A stretch of DNA of 64,000 nt from Streptomyces aquilus (GCF_003955715.1 NZ_CP034463.1:7626001-7690000), one strand, 5' to 3'; shown: positions 34,991 through 43,737, counted from the first letter of the stretch. Program-made: numbers and translations. The notes: generated by a model not told the origin, from the letters alone.

Positions 34991-36375
34991 CCGAGCTCGC
35001 CACGATGGAATTCCACCCCCAGCCCCAGGCGGGCGAGGCCAAGCCCTGGGCGTTCCCGGCCCCCACGCGCGGGACGCTGCACAACGGCCTCACCGTGCTG
35101 CGCTGCCACCGCCCCGGCCAGCAGGTCGTCGCCGTCGAGGTCCTCCTCGACGCCCCCCTGGACGCCGAACCGGCGGGCCTGGACGGCGTCGCCACGATCA
35201 TGGCGCGCGCGTTCTCCGAGGGCACCGACAAGCACTCCGCCGAGGAGTTCGCCGCCGAGCTGGAGCGCTGCGGCGCCACCCTCGACGCGCACGCCGACCA
35301 CCCCGGCGTCCGTCTGAGCCTCGAAGTCCCCGTCTCCCGGCTGCCCAAGGCGCTCGGGCTGCTCGCCGACGCCCTCAGGGCGCCCGCGTTCGCGGACGAC
35401 GAGGTCGAGCGCCTCGTCACCAACCGCCTCGACGAGATCCCGCACGAGCTGGCCAACCCCTCGCGCCGGGCCGCCAAGGAGCTCTCCCGGACGCTGTTCC
35501 CGGCGGACCTGCGCATGTCGCGCCCCCGCCAGGGCACCGAGGAGACCGTGCGGAACATCGACTCGGCCGCCGTACGCACCTTCTACGAGAAGCACGTCCG
35601 CCCGGCCACCGGCACCGTCGTGGTCGTCGGCGACCTCACCGACGTCGACCTGGACGGGCTGCTCGGCGACACCCTCGGCTCCTGGACCGGCTCCGCGGCC
35701 GAGCCGCGCCCGGTGCCCGCCATCACCGCCGACGACACCGGCCGGGTCGTCATCGTGGACCGCCCCGGCGCCGTCCAGACGCAGCTGCTGATCGGCCGTA
35801 TCGGCGCCGACCGGCACGACCGCGTGTGGCCCGCGCAGGTGCTCGGCACGTACTGCCTCGGCGGCACCCTCACCTCCCGTCTGGACCGCGTCCTGCGCGA
35901 GGAGAAGGGCTACACCTACGGCGTACGGGCGTTCGGGCAGGTCCTCCGGTCCGCCCCGGACGGCACCGGTGCCGCGATGCTCGCCATCAGCGGCTCCGTG
36001 GACACCCCCAACACCGGTCCGGCGCTGGACGACCTGTGGACGGTGCTGCGCACCCTCGCCGCGGAGGGGCTCACCGACGCCGAGCGCGACGTCGCCGTGC
36101 AGAACCTCGTCGGCGTCGCCCCGCTCAAGTACGAGACCGCGGCGGCCGTGGCGAGCACGCTGGCCGACCAGGTCGAGCAGTACCTGCCCGACGACTACCA
36201 GGCCACGCTGTACCGGCAGCTCGCCGCGACCGGCACCGTCGAGGCCACCGCGGCGGCCGTCAACGCCTTCCCGGTGGACCGCCTGGTGACGATCCTGGTC
36301 GGCGACGCGGCCGCCATCAAGGAGCCCGTGGAGGCCCTCGGTATCGGTGAAGTGACCGTGGTGACGGCCGAGTAG
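34987..36375 (+). CDS. M16-family peptidase, non-catalytic subunit
   Basis: 462 residues from GTG 34987 with GAGGAGG upstream. It has the M16 fold but where the zinc site should be the sequence reads MARAFSEGTDKHSAEEF, without HxxEH. The R/Y substrate-handling motif (EEKGYTYGVRAFGQ) is present in the C-terminal domain. In two-gene M16 systems this is the partner that completes the active-site chamber. A strong terminator follows. Confidence 0.9.
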   Translation: MTELATMEFHPQPQAGEAKPWAFPAPTRGTLHNGLTVLRCHRPGQQVVAVEVLLDAPLDAEPAGLDGVATIMARAFSEGTDKHSAEEFAAELERCGATLDAHADHPGVRLSLEVPVSRLPKALGLLADALRAPAFADDEVERLVTNRLDEIPHELANPSRRAAKELSRTLFPADLRMSRPRQGTEETVRNIDSAAVRTFYEKHVRPATGTVVVVGDLTDVDLDGLLGDTLGSWTGSAAEPRPVPAITADDTGRVVIVDRPGAVQTQLLIGRIGADRHDRVWPAQVLGTYCLGGTLTSRLDRVLREEKGYTYGVRAFGQVLRSAPDGTGAAMLAISGSVDTPNTGPALDDLWTVLRTLAAEGLTDAERDVAVQNLVGVAPLKYETAAAVASTLADQVEQYLPDDYQATLYRQLAATGTVEATAAAVNAFPVDRLVTILVGDAAAIKEPVEALGIGEVTVVTAE

Positions 36376-36390
36376 AGGCACGCGCGCGTG

Positions 36391-36428
36391 AAGGGGCCCT
36401 GGTGACTGAAGCGTCACCAGGGCCCCTT
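36391..36428 (+). terminator. Terminator of the M16 peptidase operon
   Basis: AAGGGGCCCTGGTGAC (36391-36406) pairs perfectly with GTCACCAGGGCCCCTT (36413-36428) over a 6-base loop and is followed by TTAATG. Confidence 0.93.
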
Positions 36429-36505
36429 AATGTCCGAATAAGGAATGAATTGAAGGCTGGTTGGCTGTTTGCCCTGTGGGATGCGCTACAAATTGCCTGA
36501 TCCGT

Positions 36506-36535
36506 TTGGGGATTGAAAGTCGCCCCGCTTAGCGT
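36506..36535 (+). promoter_or_regulatory. Promoter candidate of the riboswitch-M23 transcript
   Basis: TTGGGG (36506-36511) and TAGCGT (36530-36535) are separated by 18 bases, about 45 bases before the conserved aptamer begins. It fits a HrdB-type promoter. Confidence 0.5.
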
Positions 36536-36584
36536 CGTCCGGGCTGTCCGTCAGGCAGTGCGCCGCGCCCGCGGCACCGGACAG

Positions 36585-36740
36585 TCATCGCCGAGTCCCC
36601 GTACGGCGCGAGCCAGGGGAGCCGGGGACCCATGCAGTCCCTGGGGTGAATCGGACGCCCGCGCGTGAAGCGAGGGGGTCCGTAGGAGACCTTCCTGCTC
36701 CGAACCCGTCAGCTAACCCGGTAGGCGAGAGGGAAGGAAA
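36585..36740 (+). ncRNA. ydaO/yuaA-type c-di-AMP riboswitch
   Basis: The leader of the M23 gene contains the conserved blocks of the ydaO aptamer: GAGCCGGGGACCCA about 36619-36632, GGGGTGAAT about 36642-36650, a central AGGAGACCTTCCTGCTCCG stretch, then GAACCCGTCAGCTAACCCGG and TAGGCG about 36700-36727. In streptomycetes this riboswitch precedes resuscitation factors and cell-wall hydrolases and shuts expression off at high c-di-AMP. The M23 start codon is 15-30 bases downstream of the aptamer, so control may be through termination or translation. Confidence 0.92.
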
Positions 36741-36754
36741 GGATCAGCCTCCAC

Positions 36755-37519
36755 ATGGCGTTCACGCGCCCCACCGGGAAGCATCGTGCCCCGAGCCGGA
36801 TGAAGCGCAGCACCGCCCGCGCGGCGGGGGTCGCGGCCCTCACCACCACCGGCGTCATCGGCACCCTCGCCGCCCCGGCCCTCGCCGCGGAGCCCGCGGT
36901 CGAGCAGACCGGACTCATCCCGGTCGTCACCATCGGCGACTCGGTCGCCGACCAGATCGACGCCCAGGCCGCCGCCCAGGAGCAGGCCGCCGAGGAGGCC
37001 GCTCAGAAGAAGGCCGAGGAGCTGGCCCGCAAGAAGGCCGCCGCCCAGGCCAAGAAGGAGCGCGAGGCCAAGGAGCGCGCCGCCCGCGCCGCCGCCGAGC
37101 GCAAGCGCCTCAACACCTATGTCGCCCCGATCTCGGGCTCGTACATCTCCACCGGCTACAAGGCCGGCGGCGCCGTCTGGTCCTCCGGCAGCCACACCGG
37201 CGTTGACTTCCACGCCGCCAGCGGCACCTCCGTCCACGCGGTCGGCTCCGGCACGGTCGTCGAGGCCGGTTGGGGCGGGTCGTACGGCAACAACATCGTG
37301 ATCAAGATGAACGACGGCACGTACACCCAGTACGGTCACCTGTCGTCCATCGGTGTCTCGGTCGGCCAGACGGTCACCCCGGGCCAGCAGATCGGCCTGT
37401 CCGGCGCGACCGGCAACGTCACCGGCCCGCACCTGCACTTCGAGGCCCGGACGACTCCGGAGTACGGCTCGGACATCGACCCCGTCGCCTACCTGCGCTC
37501 GCACGGCGTGAACGTCTGA
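36755..37519 (+). CDS. Secreted M23-family peptidoglycan endopeptidase
   Basis: 254 residues from ATG 36755, GGAAAGGA upstream. A basic N-region and Ala-rich core ending APALAAEPA form a signal peptide. Residues about 70-120 are an Ala/Lys/Glu coiled coil (EEAAQKKAEELARKKAAAQA). The C-terminal LytM domain has zinc ligands in GSHTGVDFHA and GPHLHFEAR and probably cleaves peptidoglycan cross-bridges or stems. The c-di-AMP riboswitch in its leader ties it to cell-wall remodelling at germination or growth. Its last codons are part of a 20-bp tandem repeat that continues beyond the stop. Confidence 0.93.
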   Translation: MAFTRPTGKHRAPSRMKRSTARAAGVAALTTTGVIGTLAAPALAAEPAVEQTGLIPVVTIGDSVADQIDAQAAAQEQAAEEAAQKKAEELARKKAAAQAKKEREAKERAARAAAERKRLNTYVAPISGSYISTGYKAGGAVWSSGSHTGVDFHAASGTSVHAVGSGTVVEAGWGGSYGNNIVIKMNDGTYTQYGHLSSIGVSVGQTVTPGQQIGLSGATGNVTGPHLHFEARTTPEYGSDIDPVAYLRSHGVNV

Positions 37520-37584
37520 AGCGCGGCGTGAACGTCCGAGGCTCGGCGTGAACGTCTGAAGCGCGGTGTGACCGTCCGACGGCG
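37505..37584 (+). repeat. 20-bp tandem repeat, four units, at the M23 gene end
   Basis: Unit GGCGTGAACGTCTGAAGCGC at 37505-37524 spans the last codons and stop of the M23 gene; units 2 (37525), 3 (37545, identical to unit 1) and 4 (37565, diverged) follow. Units 1-3 each repeat GGCGTGAACGT, i.e. the C-terminal GVNV codons and, in 1 and 3, the TGA. Confidence 0.9.
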
Positions 37585-37602
37585 GACCGCAAGATCTCCC
37601 GG

Positions 37603-37627
37603 AACCCCGGCTCACCGAGCCGGGGTT
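37603..37627 (+). terminator. Terminator of the M23 gene
   Basis: AACCCCGGCTC (37603-37613) pairs with GAGCCGGGGTT (37617-37627) over a 3-base loop and is followed by TCGCCGTTTTC. Confidence 0.9.
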
Positions 37628-37766
37628 TCGCCGTTTTCGGCACCCCGCTGTCCAAAAAATATCCATGGATTCCGGTCCGCCATCGGAAATTCCCGTTCCT
37701 TGCAATAGAGTCACTGAACACACGTCAATCGTCGACGTTTCACGGGGATTAAAGCGGAGGTCGGTC

Positions 37767-38462
37767 ATGCGTATTCCGGCGCACTCGGTATGCACCGCGA
37801 TCAGGGACGACATCGTCTCCGGTGTCCACGAGCGCGGCAGCCGCCTCACCGAGGAACTCCTCGCCCGCCGCTACGGCGTCTCCCGCGTCCCCGTCCGGGA
37901 GGCCCTGCGCACGCTGGAGGCCGAGGGCTTCGTGGTGACGCGGCGGCACGCGGGCGCGTGCGTGGCCGAACCGACCGAGCAGGAGGCCGCCGACCTGCTG
38001 GAGATGCGGATGCTCCTGGAGCCGCTCGGCGCCTCCCGGGCCGCCCAGCGGCGCACCGAGGCGCACCTGAAGGTCCTGCGTGGCCTGGTCAGGCTGGGCC
38101 AGGAGCGGGCCAGGCGCGGCAACAGCGAGGATCTGCGCTCCCTGGGCGGCTGGTTCCACGAGACGCTCGCCCAGGCCTCCGGCAGCCCCGCCCTGACCTC
38201 GATGCTGACCCAGCTGCGCCACAAGATCTCCTGGATGTACACCGTGGAGGCGCCCGCCAACCCCGTGGAGTCCTGGGCGGAGCACGGCGCGATCGTCGAC
38301 GCCGTGGCACGCGGGGACGCGGAACGCGCGCGTGCGGTCACCGCGCTGCACACCGAGCGCTCGACCGCGGCGCACCGCCTTCGATTCCGCGCCGCGGGAG
38401 ATCGGCCCGAACGTGTGAGGAACTCGCAACATCCCGTAAACATGCCGAGCCTGCGGCATTAA
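37767..38462 (+). CDS. GntR-family (FadR/FCD) transcriptional regulator
   Basis: 231 residues from ATG 37767 with GCGGAGG upstream. The winged helix spans about 5-70 (LTEELLARRYGVSRVPVREA, LRTLEAEGFVVTRRHAG), and the FCD ligand-binding domain about 80-205, with LGGWFHETLA and EHGAIVDAVARGD marking the helix ends and metal-binding His positions. FCD regulators answer to small carboxylates or sugar acids. It stands between the M23 gene and ptsH with its own upstream AT-rich region; its targets are not visible. Confidence 0.9.
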   Translation: MRIPAHSVCTAIRDDIVSGVHERGSRLTEELLARRYGVSRVPVREALRTLEAEGFVVTRRHAGACVAEPTEQEAADLLEMRMLLEPLGASRAAQRRTEAHLKVLRGLVRLGQERARRGNSEDLRSLGGWFHETLAQASGSPALTSMLTQLRHKISWMYTVEAPANPVESWAEHGAIVDAVARGDAERARAVTALHTERSTAAHRLRFRAAGDRPERVRNSQHPVNMPSLRH

Positions 38463-38533
38463 CACGAGGGCCGTATACAAAGAAGCAGTAATTCGCGGGG
38501 AAGTATTTCTGCTGCCCGCGAGAGGGAATTCGA

Positions 38534-38566
38534 AAGGGCCCGCCCGATAAACTCGGACGAGCCCTT
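38534..38566. terminator. Terminator between GntR gene and convergent ptsH
   Basis: AAGGGC (38534-38539) and GCCCTT (38561-38566) with partly paired inner arms (CCGCCCG/CGGACGA) form a hairpin in the gap between the convergent genes. Confidence 0.6.
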
Positions 38567-38609
38567 CAGCGGTGCCGTGATTCAGCCGGACCCGATACGG
38601 CCCGATAAA

Positions 38610-38891
38610 TCAGACGGTCTCGGGAAGCTCCTCGAGCCCCTCGGAGACCAGCTTCGCCAGACGGTCGAGGGCGGCGTCCGCACCCTCGGCGTCCGACGCG
38701 AGGACGATCTCCTCGCCGCCCTGGGCGCCGAGGCCCAGGACCGCCAGCATGGAGGCCGCGTTGACGGGGTTGCCGTCGGCCTTGGCGATCGTCACGGGGA
38801 TACCGGAGGCCGTGGTGGCCCGGACGAAGATGGAAGCGGGGCGGGCGTGGAGGCCCTCGGCCCAGCCGACGTTGACGCGGCGCTCAGCCAT
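38610..38891 (-). CDS. ptsH: PTS phosphocarrier protein HPr
   Basis: 93 residues from ATG 38891. His15 in GLHARPAS is the phosphorylated residue that passes phosphate from enzyme I to sugar-specific EIIA. Ser47 (NAASMLAVLGLG) sits at the HPr-kinase position but actinobacteria lack that kinase. In Streptomyces HPr serves uptake of fructose and N-acetylglucosamine. A DasR-type site lies 25-40 bases upstream, consistent with control by the GlcNAc regulator. Confidence 0.95.
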   Translation of the reverse strand: MAERRVNVGWAEGLHARPASIFVRATTASGIPVTIAKADGNPVNAASMLAVLGLGAQGGEEIVLASDAEGADAALDRLAKLVSEGLEELPETV

Positions 38892-38915
38892 GTGATGCTG
38901 CCCTTCGGTGTTCAG

Positions 38916-38931
38916 GGTTGTCTAGACCAGT
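38916..38931 (-). promoter_or_regulatory. DasR-responsive element (dre) upstream of ptsH
   Basis: On the minus strand ACTGGTCTAGACAACC matches 13 of 16 positions of the dre consensus ACTGGTCTAGACCAGT, including the whole ACTGGTCTAGAC part. It is 25 bases from the HPr start codon. Confidence 0.85.
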
Positions 38932-39090
38932 TTCCCACACGTGAAGTGTCTCCGGATCGGGTCGTACGTCCCGTCCGGGGTGAGTCGTCGGACCGCGGCC
39001 TCGGTCCGGCTTCCGTCCTCTTGCGATCCTGTTGCGCTCTCCACAGACTGCCTCGCGCCGTTGTCGTACGCGAGCCGTACTCTGGGGCCC

Positions 39091-41901
39091 ATGCAGACCT
39101 CGTCGGACCGGCACGAGTACCCCGCCCACTGGGAAGCCGACGTGGTGCTGCGCGACGGCGGCACCGCGCGCATCCGCCCCATCACCGTTGATGACGCCGA
39201 TCGCCTGGTCAGCTTCTACGAGCAGGTCTCGGACGAGTCGAAGTACTACCGCTTCTTCGCGCCCTACCCTCGTCTGTCCGCCAAGGACGTCCACCGCTTC
39301 ACGCACCACGACTTTGTGGACCGGGTGGGTCTCGCCGCCACGGTCGGCGGCGAGTTCATCGCCACCGTACGCTACGACCGCATCGGCGCCGACGGAATGC
39401 CCGCGTCCGCCCCGTCCGACGAGGCCGAGGTCGCCTTCCTCGTCCAGGACGCCCACCAGGGCCGCGGTGTTGCCTCCGCCCTCCTCGAACACATCGGTGC
39501 CGTCGCCCGCGAGCGCGGCATCCGCCGTTTCGCCGCCGAGGTACTGCCCGCCAACAACAAGATGATCAAGGTGTTCACGGACGCCGGGTACACCCAGAAG
39601 CGCAGCTTCGAGGACGGCGTCGTACGCCTGGAGTTCGACCTGGAGCCCACCGACCGCTCGATGGCCGTGCAGTACGCGCGCGAACAGCGCGCGGAGGGGC
39701 GGTCCGTGGAGCGGCTCCTCAAGCCCGGCTCGGTCGCCGTCGTCGGCGTCGGCCGCACCCCCGGCGGCGTGGGCCGCAGCATCCTCGACAACATCCGTGA
39801 GGCCGGTTTCACCGGCCGCCTGTACGCCGTGAACAAGGCCTTCACCGACAAGGAGATCGACGGCGTCCCGGCGCACCGCTCGGTGCGCGACATCGAGGGC
39901 CCCGTCGACCTCGCGGTCGTCGCCGTGCCCGCCGAGCACGTCCCCGAGGTCGTCGCCGAGTGCGGCGAACACGGCGTGCAGGGCCTCGTCGTGATCTCCG
40001 CCGGGTACGCCGAGAGCGGCCCCGACGGACGCGAGCGCCAGCGCGAACTCGTCCGGCACGCGCGCGCGTACGGCATGCGGATCATCGGCCCCAACGCCTT
40101 CGGTGTCATCAACACCAACCCGGACGTACGGCTGAACGCCTCCCTGGCCAACGAGACGCCCCGCCCCGGCCGCATCGGCCTCTTCGCCCAGTCCGGCGCC
40201 ATCGGCATCGCCCTGCTCTCCCGCCTGCACCGGCGCGGCGGCGGCGTCACAGGGGTCACCGGAGTGTCCACCTTCGTCTCCTCCGGCAACCGCGCGGACG
40301 TCTCCGGCAACGACGTCCTCCAGTACTGGTACGACGACCCGGACACCGACGTCGTCCTCATGTACCTGGAGTCCATCGGCAACCCCCGCAAGTTCACCCG
40401 CCTCGCCCGCCGAACGGCCGCCGCCAAGCCGCTCGTCGTCGTCCAGGGCGCCGGCTCCGCCCCGCAGGGGCACGCCGTGCGGGCCACCCGGCTGCCGCGC
40501 ACGACCGTGTCCGCGCTGCTGAGACAGGCCGGCGTGATCCGTGTGAACACCATCACCGAACTGGTCGACACCGGCCTGCTGCTCGCCCGCCAGCCCCTGC
40601 CGCGCGGCCCGCGCGTGGCGATCCTCGGCAACTCCGAGTCGCTGGGCCTGCTCACCTACGACGCCTGCCTGTCCGAGGGGCTCAGGCCGCTGCCCCCGCT
40701 CGACCTGACGACGGCCGCCTCGGCGCGGGACTTCCACGCCGCGCTCGCGCGTGCGCTGGCGGACGACACCTGCGACGCCGTCGTCGTCACCGCGATCCCG
40801 TCGGTGGGCGAGGGCGCCGCCGGCGACGCCGCCCTGGCCGAGGCGCTGCGGTCGGCGGCCGAGCGGGTGCCCGGCAAGCCCGTCCTCGTCGTCCACGTCG
40901 AGCTGGGCGGACTGGCCGAGGCCCTGTCGGCCGCCACCAGCACGGCACCGCAGGCCGCGACACCGAGCGCCACCCACCCCTTCCGCGCCCTGGACCGCCT
41001 CGCCGCCAAGGACCCCGAGGAAACACCCGCCACCGGCCCCCGCCTCATCCCCGCCTACCCCGCCGCCGAACGCGCGGTCCGCGCCCTCGGCGAAGCCGTG
41101 AAGTACGCCCAGTGGCAGCGCGAGGCCGCCGCACCCGGCAAGGTGCCCGAGTTCGAGAACATCGACGAGAAGGGCGCAGCCCAGCTCATCGACGGCCTCC
41201 TCACGCGCGGACAGGGCCTCACCCTCGGCGCCGACGCCACCTGCGACCTCCTCGGCACGTACGGCATCCCCGTCCACCGCGCCCTCCCCGCACCCACCCC
41301 CGACGACGCGGCCGCCGCCGCGCGCACCCTCGGCTACCCCGTCGCCCTCAAGGCCACCGCCCCGCACCTGCGCCACCGCGCCGACCTGGGCGGCGTCCGG
41401 CTCGACCTCGCCGACGAGGAACAACTGCGCCGCTCGTACGCCGAGTTGACCGAGCTGTTCGGCTCGCCGGACGAGCTGCGTCCGGTCGTGCAGGGGATGG
41501 CCCCGCGCGGCGTGGACACCGTCGTACGGGCCGTCATCGACCCGGCGGCCGGCGCGGTGCTCTCCTTCGGGCTCGCCGGAGCCGCCTCCCAGCTGCTCGG
41601 CGACACCGCGCACCGGCTGATCCCGGTCACCGACCGGGAGGCGGCCACCCTGGTGCGGTCCATCCGGACGGCGCCGCTCCTGTTCGGCTGGCGCGGCTCG
41701 GCGCCCGTCGACACCGCCGCCCTCGAAGAACTGCTGCTCAGGGTGTCCCGCCTCGTCGACGACCACCCCGAGGTCGTCGCGGTCACCCTGGAGCCGGTCG
41801 TCGTCGCCCCGCACGGCCTGAGCGTCCTCGGCGCGTCCGTCCGGCTGGCGCCCCCTCCCGCCCGCGACGACCTGGGCCCGCGGACGCTCCCGGCGTACTG
41901 A
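39091..41901 (+). CDS. pat: Pat-type protein lysine acetyltransferase (GNAT fused to acyl-CoA synthetase-like domains)
   Basis: 936 residues from ATG 39091. Residues about 25-175 are a GNAT acetyltransferase (DAHQGRGVASALLEHIGAVA is the acetyl-CoA-binding Q/RxxGxG/A loop). Then an ADP-forming acyl-CoA synthetase-like part: CoA-binding domain (about 200-330, SVAVVGVGRTPGGVGRSILD), ligase-CoA domains, and an ATP-grasp domain (about 700-936). The GNAT at the N-terminus is the order seen in Streptomyces Pat, opposite to Salmonella Pat. Known members acetylate and inactivate acetyl-CoA synthetase. No clear Shine-Dalgarno, so it may be leaderless or weakly translated. Confidence 0.9.
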   Translation: MQTSSDRHEYPAHWEADVVLRDGGTARIRPITVDDADRLVSFYEQVSDESKYYRFFAPYPRLSAKDVHRFTHHDFVDRVGLAATVGGEFIATVRYDRIGADGMPASAPSDEAEVAFLVQDAHQGRGVASALLEHIGAVARERGIRRFAAEVLPANNKMIKVFTDAGYTQKRSFEDGVVRLEFDLEPTDRSMAVQYAREQRAEGRSVERLLKPGSVAVVGVGRTPGGVGRSILDNIREAGFTGRLYAVNKAFTDKEIDGVPAHRSVRDIEGPVDLAVVAVPAEHVPEVVAECGEHGVQGLVVISAGYAESGPDGRERQRELVRHARAYGMRIIGPNAFGVINTNPDVRLNASLANETPRPGRIGLFAQSGAIGIALLSRLHRRGGGVTGVTGVSTFVSSGNRADVSGNDVLQYWYDDPDTDVVLMYLESIGNPRKFTRLARRTAAAKPLVVVQGAGSAPQGHAVRATRLPRTTVSALLRQAGVIRVNTITELVDTGLLLARQPLPRGPRVAILGNSESLGLLTYDACLSEGLRPLPPLDLTTAASARDFHAALARALADDTCDAVVVTAIPSVGEGAAGDAALAEALRSAAERVPGKPVLVVHVELGGLAEALSAATSTAPQAATPSATHPFRALDRLAAKDPEETPATGPRLIPAYPAAERAVRALGEAVKYAQWQREAAAPGKVPEFENIDEKGAAQLIDGLLTRGQGLTLGADATCDLLGTYGIPVHRALPAPTPDDAAAAARTLGYPVALKATAPHLRHRADLGGVRLDLADEEQLRRSYAELTELFGSPDELRPVVQGMAPRGVDTVVRAVIDPAAGAVLSFGLAGAASQLLGDTAHRLIPVTDREAATLVRSIRTAPLLFGWRGSAPVDTAALEELLLRVSRLVDDHPEVVAVTLEPVVVAPHGLSVLGASVRLAPPPARDDLGPRTLPAY

Positions 41902-41953
41902 GACCTTCCTGAGCGGTGCCTCGCAGTCAGTGCACCCCCGTAGGATGGACGTC

Positions 41954-42541
41954 ATGGCCAAGACCAGTACGACGACCCAGGGGCTGCGCGCGGCGATCGA
42001 GCGCAGCGGCTACTACCCGGCCCTCGTGGCCGAGGCGGTGGAGGCCGCCGTGGGCGGCGAGCCCATGCGGTCGTTCCTGGTCCACCAGGAGACGACGTTC
42101 GACCAGAACGAGGTCCGGCGGCATGTGACCGTGCTCGTTCTCACCGAGCACCGCTTCATCGTCAGCCACACCGACGAGCAGGCCGCCGACAACACGTCCC
42201 CGACGCCGTACGCCACCACCTCCACCGAGTCGGTCAAGCTCGGCCGGATCTCGTCGGTCGTGCTCAGCCGCGTCGTCGCCAACCCGGAGCAGTACCAGCC
42301 GGGCACCCTGCCCCGCGAGGTCGTCCTGACCATCGGCTGGGGCGCCGTCTCCCGCATCGACCTGGAGCCCGCCGCCTGCGGCGACCCCAACTGCGAGGCG
42401 GACCACGGCTACACGGGCAGCTCGACGGCCGACGACCTCAGCCTCCGCGTCAGCGAGGCCGGGGACGGCCCGGAGACGGTGCGCCAGGCCCTCGCCTTCG
42501 CGCAGGCCCTCTCCGAGGCGACCGCGGACATCACCCGCTGA
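41954..42541 (+). CDS. DUF5998-family protein
   Basis: 195 residues from ATG 41954 (MAKTSTTTQGLRAAIERSGY). TAGGAT at 41941-41946 sits 7 bases before the ATG, so the mRNA may be leaderless. Conserved features include VLVLTEHRFIVSHTDE, the VTRIGRVSS-like LGRISSVVLSR and the CGDPNCEADHGYTG stretch with two Cys and a His. It overlaps the next gene (TGATG), so it is probably co-transcribed with the phosphodiesterase. Function unknown. Confidence 0.85.
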   Translation: MAKTSTTTQGLRAAIERSGYYPALVAEAVEAAVGGEPMRSFLVHQETTFDQNEVRRHVTVLVLTEHRFIVSHTDEQAADNTSPTPYATTSTESVKLGRISSVVLSRVVANPEQYQPGTLPREVVLTIGWGAVSRIDLEPAACGDPNCEADHGYTGSSTADDLSLRVSEAGDGPETVRQALAFAQALSEATADITR

Positions 42542-43737
42542 TGTCCCACCTTTCCACCGCCTGGGACCCGCACCCGGAACCGCTTGCCGTGGACTCCGCG
42601 CCCCTTCCCCAATACGGCAGCGGCTCGCTCGCCGACCTCCTGCCCACGCTGGCCGCGGGCATGGGCGTGCCCGGGACGACCGCCACGATCACCGAGCTGG
42701 CCCCCGCCGACCGGAACTGCGTGTTCCTGATCGACGGCCTCGGTTGGGAGCAGCTGCGGGCGCACCCCGAGGACGCGCCCTTCATGGCCTCGCTCCTCGG
42801 CAGCTCCCGCGGCGGCACCGGCCGCCCGCTGACCGCCGGCTACCCCGCGACCACCGCGACGTCCCTGGCCTCGGTCGGCACCGGTCTCCCGCCGGGCGCC
42901 CACGGACTGCCCGGCTACACCGTGCGCAACCCGGACACCGGCGAGCTGATGAACCAGCTGCGCTGGCAGCCGTGGACCTCGCCGCGCGTGTGGCAGCCGT
43001 ACCCCACGGTCTTCCAGCTGGCCCACGACGCCGGGGTGCACGCGGCCCAGGTGTCGTCGCCCACCTTCGAGAACACGCCGTTGACCAAGGTCGCCCTCAG
43101 CGGCGGCAAGTTCCTCGGCCGGCTGTCCGGCGAGGACCGCATGGACCTGGCCGCCGAGCAACTGGGCGCCGCCGACCGCGCGCTGGTCTACACGTACTAC
43201 GCCGAACTCGACGGCGCCGGCCACCGCTTCGGCGTCGACTCCGACACCTGGCGCGGCCAGCTCATGCACGTGGACCGGCTGGTCCAGCGCCTCGCGGAAC
43301 AACTCCCTCCGCGCAGCGCGCTGTACGTCACCGCCGACCACGGCATGGTCGACATCCCCTTCGACGAGCAGCACCGCATCGACTTCGACGAGGACTGGGA
43401 GCTGCGGGCAGGGGTCGCCCTGCTCGGCGGCGAGGGCCGGGCCCGCCATGTCTACGCCGTGCCCGGGGCCGCGAACGACGTCCTGACCTGCTGGCGCGAG
43501 GTGCTCGGCGAGCAGTTCTGGGTGGCCTCACGGGACGAGGCGATCGCGGCGGGCTGGTTCGGCCCGCACATCGACGACCGGGTGTACGACCGCCTCGGCG
43601 ACGTGGTGGCGGCCGCGCGGGACGACGTTCTGATCATCGCGTCCGAGCGGGAGCCGAAGGAGTCGGCGATGGTCGGCAACCACGGTTCGATGACCCCTGC
43701 CGAGCAGCTGGTCCCGCTGCTCGAAGTACGCCCCTGA
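42541..43737 (+). CDS. Alkaline-phosphatase-superfamily nucleotide pyrophosphatase/phosphodiesterase
   Basis: 398 residues from ATG 42541, the A of ATG overlapping the preceding TGA. Metal-ligand motifs of the superfamily are visible: FLIDGLGWEQ, the nucleophile Thr region (GYPATTATSLASVGTG), TYYAELDGAGHRFG and YVTADHGMVDIP. No signal peptide, so cytoplasmic. Substrate is a phosphodiester or pyrophosphate of unknown identity. Operon partner of the DUF5998 protein. Confidence 0.9.
   Translation: MSHLSTAWDPHPEPLAVDSAPLPQYGSGSLADLLPTLAAGMGVPGTTATITELAPADRNCVFLIDGLGWEQLRAHPEDAPFMASLLGSSRGGTGRPLTAGYPATTATSLASVGTGLPPGAHGLPGYTVRNPDTGELMNQLRWQPWTSPRVWQPYPTVFQLAHDAGVHAAQVSSPTFENTPLTKVALSGGKFLGRLSGEDRMDLAAEQLGAADRALVYTYYAELDGAGHRFGVDSDTWRGQLMHVDRLVQRLAEQLPPRSALYVTADHGMVDIPFDEQHRIDFDEDWELRAGVALLGGEGRARHVYAVPGAANDVLTCWREVLGEQFWVASRDEAIAAGWFGPHIDDRVYDRLGDVVAAARDDVLIIASEREPKESAMVGNHGSMTPAEQLVPLLEVRP

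Noticed and set aside
38884..41961. 1025-codon open frame antisense to the Pat gene
   Set aside because: Shadow frame of Pat, Gly/Ala/Asp-rich with no domain features.
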